Notes under the pieces: model-generated
What the model was told of the DNA's origin: nothing
Databases searched by the model: none
What the model saw: only the letters and a program-made list of their open reading frames with translations
Source of the DNA: Phoronis australis
Lineage: Eukaryota > Phoronida > Phoronidae
Length of the DNA stretch: 64,000 nucleotides
Reading direction: 5' to 3'
Assembly: GCA_002633005.1 (NCBI GenBank)
Contig: NMRA01000348.1
Location: forward strand, 37,623-101,622
Shown here: positions 49,901 to 57,032 of the stretch, piece after piece
Position numbering within the stretch: position 1 is the stretch's first letter
Layout of the letters: every line of letters begins with the position of its first letter
Position numbers and translations under genes: made by a program

Positions 49901-52900
49901 GTTATACGAGCTGGGAGTTTCTCAGTGGTTTTGCCGAGTTTTTGAAATGCCGTCCACATGACCGACTGCTGAATTAAATTCCGGTCCACGAATAAAATTG
50001 CACGTCATTCACTAAGTTGACTTTCTTGGATGAAAACTGAAGCAATGACATATGTCCTAAGTCAGATGGTACACATTAAAGTGTTGTTCTATTTTTTCAC
50101 TAGTTCATTTTTTCGATCGTTTCACTTGCAATTTTGAGTTCGCAGAAAGATCGTATTGTTTGCGTTTCTGCAGTGCATTAAAAATTGCCACGTAGCTGAA
50201 ATATACACTCACCAGGTCTAAAGTTCACGAACAACATCCCAATACTACGCAACAAATTTGTTCTTCAAAATAACCATTCTTTTCTCGCACTTTCAAGAGC
50301 TATATACCAAACAGGTTCACATCAGATCCCAAAGCTCTACATTAGATATATTTGCGGCTGACCTATTTTTTTCCATACATAGCATGTCATTCACTGTCAA
50401 GTAAGAAATGTCAGAATAAAGAGCTCGTGGCTGAACTATTTTTTCCATGTACCAAAGTGCCAAAGCAGCAAACTTGAATGACTCAATAACGGAATTCTGC
50501 AAAAACTCGAAGTATTTTGATACTACTTATTTCATACAAAAATAGTTATTGAATAGGTAACCAACATCAGAAACAAGATGCTTTCGTACGATATTTGCAC
50601 TGCATCATTCCAGTGCATCAATACGTCATTCGGCCGAGGCACACAATGTCTCGCGCAAGTTTTTTGACAGGAAGTTTTTCAATTGTTGCAGTTCAAAATT
50701 TTGAACAATACGAACAAATGGATCAAGTTTATGCTTAGATTTATCTAGAATACAGCTTTGATGACATTTGTACAGCAATTCAATCCTAGAAATTTGGCAC
50801 TTTTTCAATGCTTACTTTCTACTATTTCAAATTACGTAGAGTTTAGCTTCTCGAATACACATGTCGATTAAAGAGTGCCAATTTGCCGTGTTAGGGTAAC
50901 TCCGTTGATCTTCAGGACAGTGTTCTTCAATATCAAAGGTCATGGGTAACCAGGGCGACTCTTTGATTGAACAGCGGTTTATTGTTTTAGGGAAAGCAAA
51001 TGACCAAAATTTTCAATATTAAATTGACTTCTAAGTATATTAATTTTGTTTAAGCAAGTGTTCAAATATTTTGCCGTTCTGAAGGACCGGCGGAGATGAT
51101 TACGATCCAACATAAAAATTACCCGTAAAATACTGGCATTTACTGGTAAACATAAACACTGGGGTTTCATAGCTGTCTTCAATAATCATCTTTATGTATG
51201 CACGTGGCTTGTAGTGATAATGTAGCCCAAACTCATGCCTGCGCCAAACTGAGTTGGCTCACTTCAATTTGGCACAGGTTGGTGAGCCAAGCTGATGCCT
51301 GCGCCAAACTGAGTTGGCTCACTTCAATTTGGCACAGGTTGGTGAGACAAGCTGACGCTTTGGTAAACTGAAGCTACCGTAACTTCCCAAATTTCTGCCA
51401 GTGCTTCATGTTTTTTTAATGCTTATCAGAACCAAAATTGGCGACAGTGAATGGGGAGGGGTGCGTAATAGTTTCTTAGGACATTTACCCAGTGTGATTA
51501 ATCCATATGACCTGCATAATTTAGAAGTTAAAGTCAATTTCAGTTCTGATAATCGTTAAAAACCACTGGCAATAATTTGGGTATTTTCAGTTTGGTTCAC
51601 CAACCTGCTCCAAACTAAAGTGAGCCACATCAAGTGTGGCATAGCAATCAGTTTGGGCTGCAACAACGGCAAGATTTAGTAATTAACCAGCAAATCTGTT
51701 ACGGCAAGTCCTTATTACAATAAGTAATTTACAACAACTTGTAATATTTTCACCAAAATATGATGTAAAATATCCCATAACATCAATATTCTGGTCGCTT
51801 TATGATACTAGTATTTGTTACAATATGATGACAATAACCTTCACACATGATTTTGATATCGTTCGATTCAGCCTATCATACTCATTCCAAAAATATGTGA
51901 ATGTGTCCCCCACTTCACTTACTCACTATTTCCCAGTTGACACGGCCATGTTTGCTCAACTCAACATCACAGCAATATATCTGTTGCAACTGAATGAAAC
52001 ATTATACTCAATTCTGAATGGTGTTTGCCCCCGAGATTCCCCCTAAAGTTTTCCCCGAGATCATACAGAGCAACAAGACAGCATTTCACCATTTTCCATA
52101 ACGTTTTAGAATCGTAATCATTTGAGCCCTTTTCCAAGCTCTTAATTCTCTGAAGTGATATCCGATTCACAAATTTGGAAATCAAAAACAACCCCTTTTT
52201 CACAGATTCTTGTAACTGGATGCATACCAGGGCCACCCTAGGAATTCAAACCCTTTGTAATTGGGGCTGTAGCGTGAGCCCAGGATCGACGGTTCTAGGT
52301 CAGTTAAAACTCATGAAGAGCGACGCTCTGCAAAATATGGGTGTCAGTAGATTAGTTCAGATGACACCTTCTATTTAACATGGCGGCATCTACCTGGAAA
52401 TACTACAGGCAGAAATTTGACAACAAAATACGGTATGGGGTACTAGTAAGAGACATTTCCGCATATTTTTGAAATGATGATGATGCAAGTGGTGTAGATG
52501 TGCTTCCAGTGAATCATATGAGCCTCTGTTAGCTACTTGCTAACGAGCAATTGCCTATTAGCTGAATGGTTAGCACGCTTGCCGGTTTTATGGGGGTCGC
52601 TGGTTTGATCCCCGGGTCGGGTAATCTCGGCTACTACAAATGGCGTAGTTGGCAAACGGATGATCTAAAAATAAAGCACTGCCAACTAGTACCCGCGGAC
52701 CTCGGGACGGCACGCATCGAAAGTTCCAGAAGTCGAGGACCTGTAGCGGAAATCTTATTTTCACCTGTGTTATGGTGGTAAATGTACCAAGGGACGTTGA
52801 TGACCTGTATGCAAGACATCCTGGTTTTCACCTTCCTGATGACATGCCTGTTCCGTAGGAAAGGGGGGAATGTTGTAGATGTGCTTCCGGTGAATCATAT

Positions 52901-54317
52901 GACCCTCTGTTAGCTACTCACTAAAGGGCAAGTGCCTATTAGCTGAATGGTTAGTGTGCTTGCCGATTTTATGGGGGTCGCTGGTTTGATTCCCAGGTCG
53001 GGTAATCTCGGCTGTTACTACACGAGGAATCAAACGATACCAAAACCATGTGGGTCACTAAATGTCGTCATGTTGTAAACAATTATCTGATTCACTCTCA
53101 GAGAAACTAGTAAAGCGGCAAGCCAAGCCCATGGCATGGAACTAGTTGGACCCTGATTTTGAGAACCAAGAAATAACTGAATAATGGCCGTTATTTAGTT
53201 CTCTAAATCAGGGTCTGGTAATTGTTTACAATATGACGACATTGACCTACACTCTTGATTTTGGCATCATTCGATTTTTTGAAACGTTATCTTTCAAAAA
53301 ATATATAAACGTATACCCTACTGCATTTTCTCCGTATTTTATCGTCAAATTTTTGTTAATACTATTTTCCCGTTGACACCGCCATGTTAGCTCTTGAACT
53401 CAAGATTACAGCGACACCCGTTGTTAATGAATGAAACAGCATCATCTATTCTGACTGGTTTGCCCACACGAGATTCCCGCTAAAGTTGTCCTGACATAGT
53501 ATAGAAGAGCATTTCACCTTTTCTAATTTTTTTATAATTGTGACCATTCGATCCTTTTTCCACGAAATTGTTTGAAGTGATATCCTTTTCATGCACCAAT
53601 CTGGACCTCAAAAACAACCACCGCTTTTTGCGGATTCTTACCAGCAGAGCTATATGCATACCTGAAGTCACCATAGGATCGAATTCGAACCCTTGGGACC
53701 GTAAATCGGGCTGGGGATGGACGGGTCTTGGTCAATTTGACCTTAAAGCGTCGATCTGCAGAAGTCAGCAGATTAGTTCTCAGTTTTTGACCGCCAGATG
53801 GCTCCTTCCATTCAACATGGCGGTGTTACTACAGCGTAAAGAAATTTCACAACATAATACTAAGGGAACGGGGTAGGAAAAATTTCTGTGTATTTTCTGG
53901 AAAGATAACGTTGCAAGGAATCCAACATACCAAAACCACATGTGTAACTTACATTGACTTACACTGTAAGTCAATGTCGTCATGTTGTGAACAATTACCC
54001 AGGGTCCATTATATTCCACAAGCACAAGACTAATGAGTGTATCTGAGCATGACTGAATATGCTGAACACTTGGACACAGACTAAGTGACTAGTAATATCT
54101 CGAGACTCGACTCAGTCATAGCAGCTCATACTCCACGTCATCAAGAATTTCGACAGTGGTTTACGTGCGTTCTACAAAACACAATTTGACAAGCTTCAAG
54201 TCAAAACACGGGTCAAACCTTAATCTTCTGAGCTTCATTGATACACTGCTGAAAACTGCCAGTATAAAGAGCATTTCTTATTTCAAAAAGCTCGTCTGTA
54301 TCGCCTTGTGAAGCCAT
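34854..54317 (-). CDS. COPE: Coatomer subunit epsilon (epsilon-COP), complete seven-exon gene
   Basis: Epsilon-COP is a subunit of the COPI coat. It acts on Golgi membranes and stabilises alpha-COP during retrograde Golgi-to-ER transport. Joining exons 54317-54219, 49565-49402, 48413-48261, 44694-44559, 41372-41217, 37836-37768 and 34976-34854 gives 900 nt, an uninterrupted frame of 299 residues plus stop. This is close to the vertebrate length of about 308. All junctions have GT donors and AG acceptors with matching phases. The protein is a helical TPR-like solenoid. Recognisable blocks include [88 protein letters not shown]-like IVLSQHLGK, and [12 protein letters not shown]. The start ATG has a strong Kozak context (AAAATGG). 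Introns of 1.0-4.7 kb are full of mobile elements. Identification is from recalled family sequence, not a search. Confidence 0.96.
36190..36700 (-). mobile_element. Penelope-like element 3' fragment in COPE intron 6
   Basis: The minus strand reads [17 protein letters not shown], a GIY-YIG nuclease block with the first Tyr-Ile-Gly partly lost. Further on come LKIRESI, a stop, and [10 protein letters not shown], as at the C terminus of Penelope-type endonucleases. A terminal-repeat-like sequence with CTGATGA...GAAA follows at 36258-36286. Inside the nuclease piece a ~38-bp segment beginning CCATTCAGTATTACAGTAG is tandemly duplicated (about 36521-36590). The insertion shares the transcribed strand of COPE. 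Confidence 0.75.
36258..36286 (-). other. Hammerhead-like core in Penelope terminal region
   Basis: The minus strand reads CTGATGA, a possible short stem II (GAT...ATC), then GAAAT. This matches the spacing of the CUGAUGA and GAAA boxes of minimal hammerhead ribozymes found in Penelope-like terminal repeats. Stems I and III were not verified. Confidence 0.4.
37140..37205. mobile_element. Scrap of the 13689-13904 MITE family
   Basis: TTTTAGGGGGGACC, then TTGCCCCCCC and TAAATCTGCCACTG, the last matching the right end (TAGATCTGCCACTG) of the MITE at 13689-13904. The other end is not visible. Confidence 0.5.
37560..37747 (-). mobile_element. tRNA-like SINE immediately downstream of COPE exon 6
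   Basis: On the minus strand a head reading GGCAGTGTGACCTAGTGTG (A box region) and GCGGGTTGGGGTCCCACTGG (degenerate B box) starts near 37747, about 20 nt inside intron 6. The downstream body runs to about 37560. Orientation is the same as COPE. Confidence 0.55.
37768..37836 (-). CDS. COPE: COPE exon 6
   Basis: Acceptor ATATTACAG|GACAGT and donor TCCGAG|GTACGT. The 69-nt exon encodes [13 protein letters not shown] then [10 protein letters not shown], 23 residues, phase 0 at both ends. Skipping it would keep the reading frame but drop one helix. A tRNA-like SINE begins about 20 nt beyond its donor site. Confidence 0.95.
38100..38212 (-). mobile_element. tRNA-like SINE in COPE intron 5
   Basis: On the minus strand, GATGGCTTAGTGAACTCG is a good A box and TTCGAGTCC lies in a good B-box position about 45 nt further. 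The head resembles a class II tRNA with a long variable region (Ser/Leu type), which suggests a tRNA-derived SINE. Confidence 0.6.
38720..40180 (-). repeat. ~143-bp tandem array with three-unit higher-order structure, COPE intron 5
   Basis: Boxes of the form A(A/T)(T/G)GCCACTAGG start near 38723, 38865, 39005, 39148, 39290, 39434, 39590, 39735, 39895 and 40037, mostly 140-145 bp apart. Three unit types recur in order A-B-C: TGGCCACTAGGTG-TGCAAA (A), ATTGCCACTAGG-GGCACAC (B) and CCACTAGAAGGCACCACAGT (C). The last cycles are incomplete. The array ends in GGACGCCGGACAGACGGACA, a common end of dispersed invertebrate repeats. Minus orientation is given relative to the repeat at 360-1180. Confidence 0.8.
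40600..40790. repeat. GAGGAAAT-rich repeat related to 32570-32715
   Basis: AATAAGAGGAAATTGAAACC, AGAGGAAATCCACTTAAAAG and GGAAAATTCCAAGACCTG match the order seen at 32640-32715. The end AATTCCAAGACCTG resembles the right end of the MITE at 45834-46349 (AATTCCAAGCCCTG), so all may belong to one element family. A short tandem duplication, CATATAGCACAAG(A/G)CAAAAG, follows at about 40837-40892. Confidence 0.5.
41217..41372 (-). CDS. COPE: COPE exon 5
   Basis: Acceptor CATTTCTAG|GGTGGT and donor GACAAG|GTATTG. 52 codons run from [19 protein letters not shown] to GVLQEAMDK in phase 0 at both ends. The encoded helices carry the TPR-like signature with [16 protein letters not shown]. Confidence 0.96.
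42165..42350. repeat. Short tandem repeat in COPE intron 4
   Basis: Two units of about 60 bp share GGCACTGCATA, then CACC(A/T)ATG(A/C)AATATACAATG and AA(C/A)A(A)(G/A)TCAC. A third partial AATATACAATGCTTAACAAG copy lies at about 42326. Confidence 0.65.
43818..44010. repeat. Three diverged repeats in COPE intron 4
   Basis: GCAAGAAATTCCAGGGGATA, ACAAGAATTCTTCAAGAGATA and GCAAGAATTTTCTAGGGGATA (the last two shortened here to their cores) recur about 75-90 bp apart. They mark a decayed tandem duplication. The flanking intron sequence shows no gene. Confidence 0.45.
44559..44694 (-). CDS. COPE: COPE exon 4
   Basis: Acceptor TTGTTTTAG|CCTGGC and donor GCTGTG|GTGAGT. 136 nt encode [20 protein letters not shown] through [13 protein letters not shown]. 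This is the most conserved stretch of the protein and was the first clue to the gene. Confidence 0.96.
45060..45721 (-). other. Two open minus frames in COPE intron 3, not recognised
   Basis: Frames 45383-45721 and 45023-45298 contain [13 protein letters not shown] (a C-x2-C pair) and [18 protein letters not shown]. The composition looks more protein-like than other chance frames and the two may be pieces of one decayed transposon ORF ahead of the neighbouring MITE. No domain is recognised; nothing links them to COPE splice sites. Confidence 0.3.
45834..46349. mobile_element. Non-autonomous TIR element with CAGGGCTTGGAAT ends and 6-bp duplication
   Basis: CAGGGCTTGGAAT at the left and ATTCCAAGCCCTG at the right are perfect 13-bp inverted repeats. 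The flanks are TCTGAA (45828-45833) and TCTGAA (46350-46355), an exact 6-bp duplication. GCGGAAAC-like motifs repeat inside near both ends. The 516-bp element has no transposase. The CAGGG ends recall hAT elements, but the duplication is shorter than the usual 8 bp. Confidence 0.85.
47175..47531. mobile_element. Fold-back element with 119-bp arms
   Basis: The left arm 47175-47293 and right arm 47413-47531 are reverse complements with about three mismatches (shared blocks include GTTCACGGTCTTTATTCC and GATACAATAACTGACCTAGC). The loop is about 119 bp. In RNA this would form a long near-perfect double strand inside COPE intron 3. No target duplication or coding frame was seen. Confidence 0.9.
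48261..48413 (-). CDS. COPE: COPE exon 3
   Basis: Acceptor ATCTTCAG|AGCGGC and donor GAATG|GTGGGT. 153 nt encode [19 protein letters not shown] through [10 protein letters not shown]. The last two bases form Cys with the first base of exon 4. Confidence 0.95.
48840..48966. mobile_element. Palindromic hairpin MITE in COPE intron 2
   Basis: Left blocks CATGGTAATGGTCGAATATAAC, GGATTTTGGAAACCAGTTT pair with right blocks AAACTGGTTCTCAAAATACCGG and GTTATATCCGACTATTGCCA (strings shortened by comma breaks). The loop is about 20 bp. It is a diverged full-length palindrome of about 125 bp. Confidence 0.75.
49402..49565 (-). CDS. COPE: COPE exon 2
   Basis: Acceptor TTTGTAG|TTGACC and donor AGAAG|GTAATA. 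164 nt encode [20 protein letters not shown] through [10 protein letters not shown], leaving two bases that are completed to Arg by exon 3. Confidence 0.95.
50280..50950. repeat. Relative of the element at 55335-56707, COPE intron 1
   Basis: TGACAGGAAGTTTTTCAA...TTGCA and a downstream ACACATGTCGATTAAAGAG block parallel TGACAGGATGTTTTTTTCAA...TTGCA and GCATGTGTCGGTTAGAGAG in the element at 55335-56707, in the same order and spacing. Element termini were not found here, so this is an internal or truncated copy. Confidence 0.55.
51222..51664. mobile_element. Inverted-repeat element whose left arm is duplicated with a 60-bp period
   Basis: GCGCCAAACTGAGTTGGCTC through GGTTGGTGAG is repeated exactly 60 bp apart (51241 and 51301). 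A reverse-complement arm, TTCACCAACCTGCTCCAAACT...GTTTGGGCTGCAAC, lies at about 51592-51664 and pairs with the outer GTAGCCCAAACT...GGTGAGCC. The structure is a MITE-like fold-back with local amplification of one arm. Confidence 0.7.
52490..52638 (+). repeat. 5' LTR of the miniature element
   Basis: 149 bp, TG...CA. The tRNA-like stretch runs from about 52553 to 52622: A box TAGCTGAATGGTTAGCACG, then the B box GGTTTGATCCC about 30-35 nt later. The T-arm-like stem is imperfect in this copy. Confidence 0.85.
52871..53022 (+). repeat. 3' LTR of the miniature element
   Basis: 152 bp, TG...CA, with a 3-bp insertion near its end relative to the 5' LTR. The B-box arm reads CTGGTTTGATTCCCAG and can pair as a T-arm-like stem, better than in the 5' copy. 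Confidence 0.85.
53145..54016. mobile_element. Small hairpin MITE split by copy B of the TIR element
   Basis: TGGACCCTGATTTTGAGAAC and the inverse GTTCTCTAAATCAGGGTC bracket a short AATAAC...GTTATT stem (53147-53216). The last bases of the right arm, CAGGGTC, are duplicated on the far side of copy B, where CAGGGTCCA restores the pairing with TGGACCCTG. Copy B thus landed in the end of this hairpin element. Confidence 0.7.
53217..53999. mobile_element. TIR DNA element, copy B, with 8-bp target duplication
   Basis: Ends GGTAATTGTTTACAATATGA and its inverse (TCATGTTGTGAACAATTACC), about 32 bp with few mismatches. Flanks are CAGGGTCT (53209-53216) and CAGGGTCC (54000-54007), a 7/8 duplication. 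783 bp without a transposase. An 8-bp duplication with GG ends is compatible with several superfamilies (hAT, P, Merlin); not assigned. Confidence 0.82.
54219..54317 (-). CDS. COPE: COPE exon 1
   Basis: 33 codons from [16 protein letters not shown] to NEAQKIK; ends in phase 0 at AAG|GTTTGA. The Met start is in a good context (A at -3, G at +4) and matches the expected N terminus of the family, which is short and acidic before the first helix. Confidence 0.93.
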
Positions 54318-54960
54318 TTTCCGGATAATTGTGCCCAAACAATAACAAGATAATGGTCCATCACAAGAGTGCGCTAAAGATCTTCAGAATGTCACAAATT
54401 TGTAAAATGGAAGCAAAAGTTATGGGTAATGAACAATAATTTATTACTGTAAGCAGCTTCGAAAAAGTGATTATTTCAATTAAGTCGAGATTCACTTTAA
54501 GTCTAGTTTTCATATTTCTCAATAGAGGGTGCGAGTAAGTTCATGAGAGGGGTGTGGACAATTTCAATAAGCTTGACCCCTAAATCCAAGATGGCCGCTC
54601 GAGTGTAGTGAGTTACTTCCTCAAAGTTAAGTTTGAGAGAAAAGTTACAGTATCCGACTCTATAAAGGTAAGATTGTTGCTGATATTGAGAAAATACGTA
54701 TGTTGTGATGTTTGTATCCTCGAAGCTGATTCTGTCTTAAGTGTCAATCGTTGATTTGTAGACCTCACTTTTGTTCTCAATCTCGTGGCTACTGCACGTC
54801 TCCACTTACCGTCTTACGACTACACTTGACTAGTCGACTGAGCACTAGTCAGTTGTCAGTCTCATTCAGTCAATGTCTCGAGCAGGGGAACTATGCCAGC
54901 AGATGAAGAATGGACAGGATTGACATCGGTGATGTCGTGTAAACCACGAAAACGTTAAGT
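54318..54960. promoter_or_regulatory. COPE upstream region with a YY1-like AAGATGGC site
   Basis: Upstream of the COPE start codon. CCAAGATGGCCGC at about 54588-54600 matches the YY1 consensus AAnATGGC, a common proximal element of TATA-less housekeeping promoters. On the plus strand ATGCCAGCAGATGAAGAATGG at about 54892 opens 22 codons before a stop and could be a divergent first exon, but nothing supports it. The transcription start is not defined. Confidence 0.35.
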
Positions 54961-55334
54961 TGTGGAGGCCTAGGCAAAACCTGAAGTACTGAGCCAGTGA
55001 CCTCCATTTTGGGCCAAATATCGGTCCCATTGACCTCAGAAAAATATTGAAAAAGCATGCGAAAATCTCCTCATAACGCCCTAAAATTCACCTCAAGTGG
55101 TTGAAAAATTTCCGTCGAGGTTCGAATCACTTGTAACTCACACAAGTGACTTGGCTTATGCTAGACTTTCAATGAAGGTATTTATTAGCCAAAATGGCTA
55201 AAGCATCTGAAAACTTTTAGCCATTTTCAGAAATTATTTGCCAAATACCTTCTCTTTTCCCTACCCCCACAATTGATGAAAATACCACTACACGGACCAT
55301 ACTTTTTTATTTTTAGTATCTTTTCATAATGTAC

Positions 55335-56707
55335 CAGGGCTCGACATAACGAGCTGCAGGTCGCATTTGACACCTGAAATTTGGAAATGCGAGCTGAGAT
55401 TTTGGCCAGCTCGCATTAATTCGTAAAGTGCTACCTGGAATTTCCAACATATGCGAGCTGAGTTTCTAAACTTCACGGCTGACACCTGGGAAATGTAAAG
55501 CAACTCGGGTGATTCCGACCGTTATTTGGTTGTTGCCAAATCAAGTTCAAAAGAACACTCATTGAGATCAGCACTCCCGATGACTTGTAAACATGTGAAC
55601 AAGGGAATGCAGAATTGGTCTTTGACGCATTTTATTGGCCAATACTTTGGGTTTTTTTGCAAATTTCTGGTTGTGCTGAAGAAAGTTTCAGACCTTGGAA
55701 TAATACGTGATAAAACGTCAGAAAGCAGTGGTGTTTCTACTACTTCTTAAACGATGAACTTACCAAGCTTAGTGGTGGAAAAACATTTATTTTTCATGTT
55801 AGGTGTCCTTAATCAAAGTATGGCATCATCCACGGCAATATGCCTGATCGCACTGCGGCACTGGTTAGTTCCACTGTTAGCACTGGAAAGCGGTCTCGGC
55901 AGACGATCGTCTTGACTTGGAAAAGTGTGTTTCGTTTTTTATCGCAAAAGACAGCAATTGTGAAAATGACATCCGAATTAATCGCCAAACGATGGGCATG
56001 CCTTTGCGCATTTTCAGCAGAATAATAGAAACCCGCACCGTCGGAAATCATTTCGAGGCTTTTTATTTCATGGAAAATTAATTTTTGACCACATAAAAAG
56101 CACAAGTTCCACTTTTTTGTTGTGAAATTTGCAGTGATTTGTTTCCGCGTATCAATATGTCATTCAGCGAGTAGGGCAACGTTTCACAGATTTCTTCTGA
56201 CAGGATGTTTTTTTCAAGTTGCAAAGTTTTGCCTGCAAACAAGTGAAAGAAATTTGCACTCAGGGTTATCAATCATTTGATCTTCAACGACTTTATTGAC
56301 GGTCATATAATAAGTCAGTTCTAGAAAAGTTGCGGATTCTTTTTCAATGAGTATTTTCTCCTTTTTCACGTTGCACACTTAACTAATCGAATGCATGTGT
56401 CGGTTAGAGAGCACTGAGTTAACTTTCACGTCGGCAACTGCTTGGCACTCCAGGGTGTACTGAAGAATGGTATGATATGCTTGTAAGAACTCAATTTTGC
56501 GAGATGAAATTTGTGAGTTGTTAATGTCGCAAGGGCATAATCTTAAGCATTTTCTGACTACCTATAAGCCAATTTTGGTCCATAAAAATGGCGGGAAAGT
56601 TTCGAGACCTGGAATTTATGAATGTGATCTGGGTTTTGAAAATGCGACCAAGAAATTTGGCTTGGTTGCAAAATGCGACCTGGAGATTTTCATAGCGTCG
56701 AGCCCTG
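55335..56707. mobile_element. Non-autonomous TIR element with CAGGGCTCGAC ends and 5-bp duplication
   Basis: CAGGGCTCGAC at the left and GTCGAGCCCTG at the right are perfect 11-bp inverted repeats. TGTAC flanks both sides (55330-55334 and 56708-56712). Subterminal boxes AAATGCGAGCTGAG, ATATGCGAGCTGAG (left) and AAATGCGACC(A/T) (right) recur. 1373 bp, no recognised transposase; frames up to 98 codons inside (for example minus 55809-56105, MCFLCGQKLIFHEIKSLEM) may be relics. Confidence 0.83.
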
Positions 56708-56876
56708 TGTACTACAAGAAAAGTCATTTGCCTTAAGAAAATAACTAATGATCAACATTCCAAGGTCATATAGCAACCTAATAAGCTTGATGGTATGACA
56801 GCCAACATGGGTTTTATTATGACCCAAACAGTTTGGGCAGAGGTGGCCGCTATACCCTAGTTACTGCGTGTGTACG

Positions 56877-57032
56877 CCGGCCACGTGGGCATTTAAATGA
56901 TGGTGACGTGTGATGGCGGGGATATGCCGGCCATATGGGCATTTCATTGATGTTGATCTAAAAAAATGTGGCCAGCTCTACCATCGCCAGTTCCGCTCAG
57001 AATTCGCCAATGGCGAACTGGCGAGTGGTTAG
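56877..57032. repeat. Tandem duplication and hairpin downstream of the 55.3-56.7 kb element
   Basis: GCCGGCCACGTGGGCATTTAAATGATGGTGA and GCCGGCCATATGGGCATTTCATTGATGTTGA type units (shown by their first 20 bases only: GCCGGCCACGTGGGCATTTA and GCCGGCCATATGGGCATTTC) repeat about 50 bp apart. A hairpin ACCATCGCCAGTTCCGC / GCGAACTGGCGAGTGGT follows at about 56979-57028. Confidence 0.6.

Larger units (their letters stand above)
52490..53022 (+). mobile_element. Miniature (internally deleted) LTR retrotransposon, Ty3/Gypsy-like PBS, tRNA-like segment in the LTRs
   Basis: The 5' LTR (52490-52638) and 3' LTR (52871-53022) begin TG(G/T)TGTAGATG and end TACTACA, about nine tenths identical by eye. Two bases after the 5' LTR comes TGGCGTAGTTGGCA, a primer-binding-site-like start. 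A polypurine tract AGGAAAGGGGGGAA precedes the 3' LTR. Flanks are CAAG and CGAG, a 4-bp duplication with one change. The related copy B has CAAG once at the same place (TTGCAAGGAATCC). The internal region is only ~230 bp, with no gag or pol. Each LTR holds TAGCTGAATGGTTAG (A-box-like) and GGTTTGAT(C/T)CC (B-box-like). Confidence 0.85.
51805..53096. mobile_element. TIR DNA element, copy A, carrying a miniature LTR element
   Basis: Colinear with copy B (53217-53999). Both start with TTGTTTACAATATGAYGACA-like TIRs, share CGAGATTCCCSCTAAAGTT-like and AACATGGCGG blocks, and end ATGTCGTCATGTTGTAAACA-like. The left TIR of copy A is decayed (GTATTTGTTACAATATGATG). Copy A is longer because of the 0.53-kb insertion at 52490-53022. 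No transposase is recognised. Confidence 0.75.

Noticed and set aside
52566-52781. 71-codon plus frame
   Set aside because: Runs from the 5' LTR into the short internal region of the miniature LTR element; not a gene.
54892-54960. Short divergent plus-strand ORF upstream of COPE
   Set aside because: Only 22 codons before a stop, no supporting splice partner found.
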